Source of the DNA: Gp6-AA40 sp050742535
GTDB lineage: Bacteria > Acidobacteriota > Vicinamibacteria > Vicinamibacterales > UBA2999
Assembly: GCA_050742535.1 (NCBI GenBank)
Contig: JBOGIQ010000386.1
Span: 1-5,287, forward strand
Length of the DNA stretch: 5,287 nt
Direction: 5' to 3'
Shown: positions 1-5,287 of the stretch, piece after piece
Numbering within the stretch: position 1 is the first letter of the stretch
Layout: each line of letters opens with the position of its first letter
Program-made: the position numbers and the translations under genes
The notes under the pieces: generated by a model
Told to the model about the DNA's origin: nothing
Seen by the model: the letters and a program-made list of their open reading frames with translations, nothing else
The model's database searches: none

Positions 1-198
1 GATGGCGCTCTGATTTCGATCTTAGCGCTGTAGGTTCTTGCCCCGTCATTCCGTACGAGGGGAAAAGGCCCACGCCTGAGGCTTCATGTCCCCTACATCG
101 AGAATCGCCACTCCCGCTCGCTGTTCATGAGTCCCGCCGGTCATGGCGATGTGTTGTGGCGAACCGTTCTCCTAGGATCTTCGTAAGGGAGCTTGTGG
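1..198. other. Upstream leader with no recognisable gene
   Basis: No known protein family, RNA gene or convincing sigma70-type promoter is visible. The reading frame of the downstream permease stays open from base 3 to its first possible start codon, a GTG at 156, with no in-frame ATG, GTG or TTG before that. The translated stretch (many Pro, Ser, Arg and Cys) does not resemble the N-terminal linker found on some ADOP permeases, so the openness is probably chance in GC-rich DNA. The other two forward frames have stops within the first 35 bases (TGA at 11, TAG at 31). Confidence 0.5.
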
Positions 199-221
199 CC
201 ACGATCGGCCACCACGATCGG
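199..221. repeat. Pair of 10-bp direct repeats ahead of the permease start
   Basis: CCACGATCGG occurs at 199-208 and again at 212-221, separated by three bases. The 13-base period is not a multiple of three, so coding constraint does not explain it. Each copy holds the palindrome CGATCG, and the second copy runs into the GGGGAG ribosome binding site. This arrangement would suit an operator that blocks translation or transcription initiation, but that role is inferred and the repeat could be chance. Confidence 0.4.
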
Positions 222-225
222 GGAG
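220..225 (+). promoter_or_regulatory. Ribosome binding site favouring the GTG start at 231
   Basis: GGGGAG lies five bases before the GTG at 231. The competing in-frame GTG codons are weaker: the one at 156 has no purine-rich site before it, and the one at 195 has AAGGGAG at 185-191 but only three bases of spacing. Starting at 231 gives a protein that begins a few residues before the QDLRYAVRTLRR motif, as is usual for ADOP proteins without an N-terminal extension. Confidence 0.55.
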
Positions 226-230
226 TCTCT

Positions 231-2651
231 GTGAGGTTCGACTCACTCTTCCAAGACCTCCGCTATGCGGTACGGACCCTCCGGCGGGCGCCATCGTTGG
301 CCGCGACGGTCGCGGCGACCATGGGACTAGGCCTCGGACTGTTGGGCTCCGCCTTCACTCTCCTCAATGCGTACCTCCTCAAGCCCATCGACCTACCCGA
401 CCCGCATGCGTTATACGCGCTGAGCTGGGACACTGACATCACGCAAGGCCGGCGGTTCCGCATCGCGGACTACGAGGCGCTACAACGGGAGGCACAACAC
501 TTCTCCCGACTGGCGGCCGCTCAAGATGTCTTGGTTACGCAGAACGCTGTCACCACACCCGGACTGCTCGTGACCGGCAACTACTTCGAGCTGCTTGGGG
601 CGCGGCCGGCCCTTGGCCGATTGCTGAGGCCGGACGACGCGACAGCCCGCGGTGGCGTGGCAGTCGTCGTACTCTCGCACCAGACGTGGCGTTCCCGGTA
701 CGGCTCGAATCCAGCCATCGTCGGCGAACGAATTTCGCTGGGACGTCAGCGCTTCGAGGTTGTCGGCGTGGCGGAGCCGCAGGCACGTCTGTCCGGCCAG
801 GAATTCGTGACCTTCTGGGCGCCCCTGACAATGGCCGGCGCGTTTCCAGGGGTCGACCCAATGTCCGAGCCAGACGCCGCGTCGCTCGTCGTCGTCGGGC
901 GCCTGCGACAGGACGTGACCGCAGCGTCGGTGCGTGCATGGTTCGAGGTGTGGCTGCGCCAGCGTTTTCCCCCACCGTCCGATGCGCAGCCAGTGGCCGT
1001 GCACCTCGACTCGCTCGCCACGCGCATCCCCCTCGACGGGATGATGCTGACCTTGTTCGTGTTTATCATGTCGGCGTTCGGCCTGGTGCTCCTGGTCGCC
1101 TGCGCCAACGTTACGAACCTGATGCTGGCGCGCGCGTTGGCACGACAGCCGGAAATTGCCGTACGTTTGGCGCTTGGTGCGAGCCGGTGGCGTGTGGCGC
1201 GGCAGTTGATCGTGGAGAGTTTGGTACTCGCCGTTCCGGCAGCCGCGATGGGGCTCGCCCTCGTCAGCGTCATGGCTCGCGTGTTTCCATCCGTCGTCCT
1301 CGCCACGTTTCCCGCCGGCATACTGCCGGTCGAGAACGTACTGGTGCCGCTCGATCCCGACGTGCGCGTCATGGCGTTTCTCGCCGCGGCGGCTGTTGTG
1401 TGCGCGGTGCTCATCACGCTCGCCCCCACCGGGCGCCTCGCGGGAGTGCGCTTGGCTCGCGCGTCGCGGGGCGAAGCGTCTGCTGACGTGCGTGGTTCCC
1501 GTCTGCGATCGGGTCTCGTGGCGATGCAGGTCGGCGCATGCGTCCTGTTCCTCGTCGGAGCGGCGGGATTGCTCGATGAGTCGTCGCGTCTCGCCAATCC
1601 GCAGCCCAATCTCAGTTATGAGCGGGTGTCGCTGATCAACATCGACCCGATGGTGCGAGCTGAAGTCGCCACACGCCTTGCGTCCGACGCGGCGGTCGAG
1701 CAGGTCGCCGTGTCGTCGAAACCTCCGCTGATGGGGGGGCGGCTGCCCACAACCAGAGTGACGGCATCGGCCACGAGCATCGCGCAGAATACCGGCTACA
1801 CGGTCGTGTCGCCCGAGTACTTCACGCTGTTCGATATTCGAATCGTGCGGGGACGCACGTTCACGCCCGCTGAAGCCGCTGCGGGGGCCTTCGTGGCGCT
1901 CGTCAGCGAAGCGACGGCGGCGGCATTGTGGCCGGGGCTCGACCCGCTCGGCCAGACGCTCGACCTAGCCGCGGTCCCCGAGGGACGTGCCGACCGACGA
2001 CTGCCGCGTGGCCGCGTGAGTGTCATCGGCGTGACGGAGGATGTGACCAACGGCTCGATCTTCGACGGGCTCGATGCCAGCTGTGTCTATTTCCCGACGG
2101 ACGCGCGGGCCCAGACGGACCTGTCGTTGCTGGTCCGGGCCCGCATCGATGACGTCGAGGTACTGCGATCGGCAGTGACGACCGCCGTAAACGAGATGGC
2201 GCCAGAGACTCCATTTGGGGTGATACCGATCCGAACGCTAATCGGCGGCGCCGTATGGATCTTTCAAGCCTTCTCGGTGGCCGCGTCGTTTCTCGGCGTC
2301 GTCGGCCTGCTCTTCGCGTACTCGGGGACGCATGCCGTCGTCTCGTTCCTGGTGGCCCAGCGGACACGTGAGTTCGGCGTCCGTATGGCGCTCGGTGCCA
2401 GCGCATGGCGGATCGTCCGGGGGATGCTGGTCGAGACGTCCCGCACAGCCTCGATCGGCCTTGCCGCCGGTTTGGCGGTGGCGGCCGGCCTGATACGTCT
2501 GTTCAGCGGTGCAGTCGCGATGCCGGACTTCGGTGCCCGTCCCTTCGTGGTCGGCGCCGCGATCGTGCTCGTCGCAACGGCCGTGGCCGCGCTGTCGCCG
2601 CTTCGCGCCGCCGCGCGAATCGATCCCGCGCAAGCCCTTCGGGCGGAGTGA
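231..2651 (+). CDS. ADOP family (MacB/FtsX-like) duplicated ABC-type permease
   Basis: An inner-membrane permease of the acidobacterial duplicated orphan permease type, related to MacB and FtsX, about 806 residues from GTG 231 (831 if GTG 156 is used). Residue numbers below count from GTG 156. After the N-terminal QDLRYAVRTLRR motif (33-44) come TM1 (about 48-73), a MacB-type periplasmic domain (about 78-290), TM2-TM4 (about 297-325, 351-378, 404-424), TM5 (about 452-473), a second periplasmic domain (about 480-695), and TM6-TM8 (about 700-730, 758-785, 795-816). Internal duplication is visible: EIAVRLALGASRWRVARQ (333-350) matches EFGVRMALGASAWRIVRG (739-756), the conserved FtsX cytoplasmic loop after TM2 and TM6. 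The length is normal and there is no frameshift. The family is named for lacking a linked ATPase, and no Walker-motif gene is seen here. MacB relatives couple cytoplasmic ATP hydrolysis to work in the periplasm, but the substrate of this protein cannot be told. Family confidence is high; the exact start is moderately sure. Confidence 0.93.
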   Translation: MRFDSLFQDLRYAVRTLRRAPSLAATVAATMGLGLGLLGSAFTLLNAYLLKPIDLPDPHALYALSWDTDITQGRRFRIADYEALQREAQHFSRLAAAQDVLVTQNAVTTPGLLVTGNYFELLGARPALGRLLRPDDATARGGVAVVVLSHQTWRSRYGSNPAIVGERISLGRQRFEVVGVAEPQARLSGQEFVTFWAPLTMAGAFPGVDPMSEPDAASLVVVGRLRQDVTAASVRAWFEVWLRQRFPPPSDAQPVAVHLDSLATRIPLDGMMLTLFVFIMSAFGLVLLVACANVTNLMLARALARQPEIAVRLALGASRWRVARQLIVESLVLAVPAAAMGLALVSVMARVFPSVVLATFPAGILPVENVLVPLDPDVRVMAFLAAAAVVCAVLITLAPTGRLAGVRLARASRGEASADVRGSRLRSGLVAMQVGACVLFLVGAAGLLDESSRLANPQPNLSYERVSLINIDPMVRAEVATRLASDAAVEQVAVSSKPPLMGGRLPTTRVTASATSIAQNTGYTVVSPEYFTLFDIRIVRGRTFTPAEAAAGAFVALVSEATAAALWPGLDPLGQTLDLAAVPEGRADRRLPRGRVSVIGVTEDVTNGSIFDGLDASCVYFPTDARAQTDLSLLVRARIDDVEVLRSAVTTAVNEMAPETPFGVIPIRTLIGGAVWIFQAFSVAASFLGVVGLLFAYSGTHAVVSFLVAQRTREFGVRMALGASAWRIVRGMLVETSRTASIGLAAGLAVAAGLIRLFSGAVAMPDFGARPFVVGAAIVLVATAVAALSPLRAAARIDPAQALRAE

Positions 2652-3156
2652 CCGCGGTGCGATCACGGCGTCGGCACATCGGCGCCACTCGGCGAACACG
2701 AATACATCGGCCTCGTTCTAGTTTTAGAGAACTCGAGACCACCGTACACGTCAGTCTGCACAACGGATGAGCCAGGGTCGAAAATCGTCCAGACAAGGCC
2801 TGCCACATTTCCCGCATCTGCGCCGGTGACGTTCCTGCGGGCGGCTTGACCGTGATGCCGTAGCGATTGCCGATTGCCCAGCCGGGCAGATTCCGGTACT
2901 CGCGGTCTTCGCTCGGCCACGCCTCGGGCAGCGTGTTGCGAATCGAGATGTTTGTGGCGATGAACGTACCGTCCGGCAACCGTCGCGTTTCAGTGACCCA
3001 CGAGGTCTCGCTGATGCAGGTGCATGCTACCGCCAGCCCCTCAAGCTGGCAAAAACGCTGTGCTGACGCGATCTGCTGCGCATCCTGCTGACGGTTCCTG
3101 AGCAGCACTGAACTGCAGCGCGCGCCAGCGACGATTTTTTTCGCACACATTCGCAC
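2503..3156 (-). CDS. Unrecognised minus-strand ORF, possibly frameshifted or decayed
   Basis: I do not recognise this family. The frame opens at GTG 3156 or ATG 3150 (no start lies further upstream before the stop at 3403-3405) and ends at 2503, overlapping the end of the convergent permease by about 150 bases. The first 115 or so residues (down to about 2800) look coding: codon third positions are mostly G or C and the composition is balanced, with stretches such as RRLPDGTFIATNISIRNTLP and NLPGWAIGNRYGITVKPP. The last 55 or so residues are Arg-rich and merely mirror the permease gene, so they are unlikely to be real. From about 2810 a neighbouring minus frame reads more like protein (VWTIFDPGSSVVQTDVYGG) and stops at 2663, just past the permease stop. 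This suggests a one-base frameshift, or a gene remnant. There is no clear ribosome binding site, signal peptide, membrane segment or catalytic motif. It could also be entirely spurious. Confidence 0.35.
   Translation of the reverse strand: MRMCAKKIVAGARCSSVLLRNRQQDAQQIASAQRFCQLEGLAVACTCISETSWVTETRRLPDGTFIATNISIRNTLPEAWPSEDREYRNLPGWAIGNRYGITVKPPAGTSPAQMREMWQALSGRFSTLAHPLCRLTCTVVSSSLKLERGRCIRVRRVAPMCRRRDRTAVTPPEGLARDRFARRREAATARPRPLRRARSRRRPRRDGHRSPASRLHR
2715..2732. repeat. Short AT-rich inverted repeat after the permease
   Basis: GTTCT (2715-2719) can pair with AGAAC (2728-2732) across an eight-base loop, about 65 bases past the permease stop. A five-pair stem with no following T-run is a poor intrinsic terminator. 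It is the only AT-rich patch near the end of the permease gene and lies inside the doubtful minus-strand ORF. Confidence 0.2.
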
Positions 3157-3160
3157 ACAG
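3141..3160. repeat. Tandem 10-bp repeat at the start of the minus-strand ORF
   Basis: TCGCACACAT (3141-3150) is followed directly by TCGCACACAG (3151-3160), identical in nine of ten bases. On the minus strand the pair covers both candidate starts of the unrecognised ORF, GTG at 3156 and ATG at 3150, and a run of seven A residues follows at once. It could be a local duplication or a protein-binding site. No further copies are seen nearby. Confidence 0.5.
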
Positions 3161-3195
3161 CCGACCGTGAGACTGCCGCTGACCCTCTGCGGACT

Positions 3196-3210
3196 CGGGC
3201 CGCAGGCCCG
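3196..3210. repeat. GC-rich hairpin in the intergenic region
   Basis: CGGGCC, a three-base loop GCA, and GGCCCG form a perfect six-pair stem. No T-run follows on either strand, so it is not a canonical intrinsic terminator. It may be a structural element between divergently oriented ORFs, or chance in GC-rich DNA. Confidence 0.3.
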
Positions 3211-3304
3211 GCTCTGAGCTGCTGCGTCGTCTTGAACTGCCCGCGACCGCCTCCGCCTGATCTGAATGTCTCCGTAGGCCGGACAGGAGTAGGATCTCCA
3301 GGCC

Positions 3305-3312
3305 GGAGGAGG
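3305..3312 (+). promoter_or_regulatory. Strong ribosome binding site of the DUF1592 gene
   Basis: GGAGGAGG ends six bases before the ATG at 3319, close to the ideal anti-Shine-Dalgarno match and spacing. It fixes the start of a gene whose stop lies outside the window. The encoded N-terminus is a plausible export signal, which agrees with this start. Confidence 0.8.
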
Positions 3313-3318
3313 CAGTAG

Positions 3319-5287
3319 ATGACGCAGCCGGTGTCGACCTCTGCAGTGCTCAGCGTAGCTCTCGCCGGAATCGTCGCGACACTGACGTTCTTCCCCTCGG
3401 GGTTATCTGCGCAATCACCAGCGGGACCTCCGCCGTTGCCGCAGCGTCAGGTTCTCGATCGCTACTGCGCAGCGTGCCATAACGAAAAACTGAAAACTGC
3501 CGGCCTCAACCTGGTTCAGACCGACCTGTCGACGCCTGGCGCGTACCCTGAACTGTGGGAGAAGGTTGTCCGCAAGGTGCGTACGGGGGTCATGCCGCCT
3601 GCGAACATGGCGCAGCCGTCGGAGGCCGAGCGTCTGACGCTGTTGACATTCCTCGAAACATCGCTTGATGCGGCGTCGGCCGCAAGACCGAATCCAGGGC
3701 GCACGGAAACGCTGCGGCGCCTGAATCGAACCGAGTATCAAAACGCGATCCGGGACTTGCTGACCCTCGATATCGACGCCGCCTCGCTTCTGCCGGCCGA
3801 TGAGAGCGGCCACGGCTTCGATAACGTCACGGTCGGCGACCTTTCGCCGACGCTGTTGAATCGCTACATCAGTGCGGCGCAGAAAATCAGCCGGCTGGCG
3901 ATGGGGAGCGAGCCGTCGTCCGTGCAGAGCGACACCGTCAGCGTCGCCGCCGATCTCACACAGGAAGATCAGCTTCCAGGAATGCCGATGGGCACGCGAG
4001 GCGGGGTCTCAACCCTGCATACGTTCGCTCAGGATGGCGACTACGACGTCCAGATCATGCTGGCGCGCAATCTGGAAGGCGTCGTCAGCGGTTTGCGCGA
4101 GCGCCGGACGCACCAGTTGCTGGTGCTCATCGACCGGGAGCCGGTCAAGACGTTCACCGTTCAGAGAACCGCGAACGGCGACGACACAAAGGCCGACAGG
4201 GATCTGAAGGTGCGTCTCCCCATAACCGCGGGTCCGCATACCGTGAGTGTCACCTTCGTGCAAGAAGGTTCGTCGCTGATCGACACGCTGCGGCAGCCAA
4301 CGGAATCGCGTTTCAACGACAGGCGGCATCCGCGGAGCGTACCGGCCGTCGACCAGCTATCGATTACGGGACCGTATGGGCCGCGCGGCGCCGGCGATAC
4401 GCCGAGCCGCCGCCGGTTGTTCATTTGCAGGCCAACGGGACAGGCCGCCGAGGACGCACAGTGCGCGGCTTCCATCCTGTCGGCGGTGATGCGCCGCGCG
4501 TACCGCCGACCGGTTGCGAAGGCCGACGTGGAAGACCCGATGGTTTTCTATCGAAGAGCCCGCGCCAATGGCGATTTCAATGCTGGAATCACGGCGGCGC
4601 TGAGCGCGATCCTGGCCAATCCTGAGTTCCTGCTCCGCGTGGAAAGCGACCCCGGGAAGATGCCGGCGAGTGGCGTCTACCGGATAAGCGATCTCGAACT
4701 GGCGTCGCGGTTGTCTTTCTTCCTGTGGAGCAGCATCCCGGACGATGAACTGCTGGAGACGGCGATTCGCGGCAAACTGAGCCAGCCGGCAGAGCTCGAG
4801 AAGCAAGTGCGGAGGCTGCTCACTGACCGCCGCTCTTTCAACTTCGCAACGAATTTCGCGGGGCAGTGGCTGCGGCTTCGCAATATCGACGTCGTCTCGC
4901 CGAACGCGAACCTGTTTCGCGATTTCGACGACAACCTGCGTCAGGCGCTGCGCCAGGAAACGGAGATGTTCTTCGATAGCGTCGTGCGGGAGGATCGAAG
5001 CGTCCTCACGTTCATCCGGTCGGACTACACGTTCCTCAACGAGCGCCTCGCCAGGCACTACGGGATTCCCAACGTCTACGGCAGCCGGTTCCGGCGCGTG
5101 GTGCTCGCCCCCGAAAGCCGACGCGGAGGGCTGCTGCGGCAGGGCAGCGTGCTGTCCATCACGTCGTACGCGACGCGGACGTCGCCCGTTCTTCGCGGGG
5201 TACTGGTGCTGGGCAACATGCTGGGTGCGCCACCGCCGTCTCCGCCTCCGAATGTGCCCGCGCTGGACGAGAGCGCGATGTCCGCCA
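3319..5287 (+). CDS. Secreted DUF1592-family c-type cytochrome (3' end cut off)
   Basis: 656 residues are visible with no stop before the window edge. Residues 1-31 look like a signal peptide: hydrophobic at about 9-25, likely cut after LSA(31), though the n-region lacks a positive charge. A Planctomycete-type cytochrome c domain (PSCyt1, about 43-105) follows, with the haem motif CAACH (50-54) and a likely axial Met in GVMPP (Met92). Next come DUF1587/PSD3 (about 132-196, LRRLNRTEYQNAIRDLL), a beta-rich segment (about 215-320), DUF1595/PSD5 (about 380-442, with RRAYRRPV), DUF1592/PSD4 (about 453-595, with SRLSFFLWSSIPDDELL) and the beginning of DUF1588/PSCyt3 (from about 600, RRGGLLRQGSVL). 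The C-terminal DUF1585/PSD2 domain normally found in the family must lie beyond the edge. Cys370 and Cys382, before PSD5, may form a disulfide. The protein should bind one c-type haem outside the cytoplasm. To my knowledge the biochemical role of the family is not established; such genes often sit beside a DUF1552 gene, which would be expected downstream. Confidence 0.93.
   Translation, partial: MTQPVSTSAVLSVALAGIVATLTFFPSGLSAQSPAGPPPLPQRQVLDRYCAACHNEKLKTAGLNLVQTDLSTPGAYPELWEKVVRKVRTGVMPPANMAQPSEAERLTLLTFLETSLDAASAARPNPGRTETLRRLNRTEYQNAIRDLLTLDIDAASLLPADESGHGFDNVTVGDLSPTLLNRYISAAQKISRLAMGSEPSSVQSDTVSVAADLTQEDQLPGMPMGTRGGVSTLHTFAQDGDYDVQIMLARNLEGVVSGLRERRTHQLLVLIDREPVKTFTVQRTANGDDTKADRDLKVRLPITAGPHTVSVTFVQEGSSLIDTLRQPTESRFNDRRHPRSVPAVDQLSITGPYGPRGAGDTPSRRRLFICRPTGQAAEDAQCAASILSAVMRRAYRRPVAKADVEDPMVFYRRARANGDFNAGITAALSAILANPEFLLRVESDPGKMPASGVYRISDLELASRLSFFLWSSIPDDELLETAIRGKLSQPAELEKQVRRLLTDRRSFNFATNFAGQWLRLRNIDVVSPNANLFRDFDDNLRQALRQETEMFFDSVVREDRSVLTFIRSDYTFLNERLARHYGIPNVYGSRFRRVVLAPESRRGGLLRQGSVLSITSYATRTSPVLRGVLVLGNMLGAPPPSPPPNVPALDESAMSA

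Larger units (their letters stand above)
3157..3318. other. Intergenic leader of the DUF1592 gene
   Basis: This gap separates the start of the minus-strand ORF from the start of the cytochrome gene and should carry the promoter of the latter. I find no convincing -35/-10 pair: TTGAAC at 3232-3237 has no matching -10 at normal spacing. It holds a GC hairpin (3196-3210), a repeated AGGCCGG (3276-3282 and 3300-3306) and the imperfect dyad GGAG-TAGGAT-CTCC (3286-3299) just before the ribosome binding site. None can be assigned a function. Confidence 0.4.

Noticed and set aside
173..178. TAGGAT as a -10 box for the permease
   Set aside because: No -35-like hexamer at proper spacing; TTGTGG at 154-159 is only 13 bases away.
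686..1486. Plus-strand open frame of 266 codons in another frame of the permease
   Set aside because: Extremely Arg- and Gly-rich and fully contained in the permease gene; a frame shadow.
746..1609. Long minus-strand open frame of 287 codons inside the permease
   Set aside because: Rich in Arg, Thr, Ser and Ala with no protein-like pattern; it is antisense to well-conserved permease codons and is a usual by-product of high-GC coding DNA.
2721..2729. GTTTTAGAG, identical to the first bases of many type II-A CRISPR repeats
   Set aside because: A single nine-base match with no second repeat, spacer or cas gene; chance.
2867..3091. Plus-strand open frame of 74 codons in the intergenic region
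   Set aside because: No ribosome binding site and no known family; the codon pattern on the opposite strand is more coding-like.
3135..3141. Run of seven T residues as a possible plus-strand terminator
   Set aside because: No stable stem directly precedes it, and it lies about 480 bases beyond the permease stop; on the other strand it simply encodes Lys codons of the doubtful ORF.
3232..3270. TTGAAC as a -35 box for the DUF1592 gene
   Set aside because: No TATAAT-like hexamer at 16-18 bases spacing; the nearest candidate is about 25 bases away.
4357..5058. Minus-strand open frame of 233 codons opposite the DUF1592 gene
   Set aside because: Antisense to conserved PSD5 and PSD4 domains; no recognisable motif of its own.

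Overview
The window looks like a piece of a GC-rich bacterial chromosome, most likely from an Acidobacteriota member. The reason is the pairing of two paralogue-rich families common in that phylum: a duplicated orphan ABC-type permease (ADOP) and a secreted c-type cytochrome of the DUF1587/DUF1592/DUF1588 group. The second family is also frequent in Planctomycetota, Verrucomicrobiota and Myxococcota, so the phylum is an inference.

Layout: 1-198 is a leader with no recognisable gene, although the permease frame is open through it to the left edge. 231-2651 (+) is a complete ADOP/MacB-like permease with two FtsX-type halves; its start is best placed at a GTG behind a GGGGAG ribosome binding site. 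2652-3318 is a low-information interval. Its only coding-like content is an unrecognised minus-strand ORF (start near 3156) that converges on the permease and may be frameshifted or decayed. 3319-5287 (+) is a secreted DUF1592-family haem protein that starts behind a strong GGAGGAGG site and runs off the right edge; 656 residues are visible.

The two main genes share a strand but are about 670 bases apart with an antisense ORF between them, so they are probably separate transcription units, and nothing in the sequence shows a functional link. The permease acts in the inner membrane; the cytochrome should be exported. No RNA gene, CRISPR array, insertion sequence or phage gene was found. I do not see a previously undescribed multi-gene system. 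The least explained item is the minus-strand ORF at 2503-3156.
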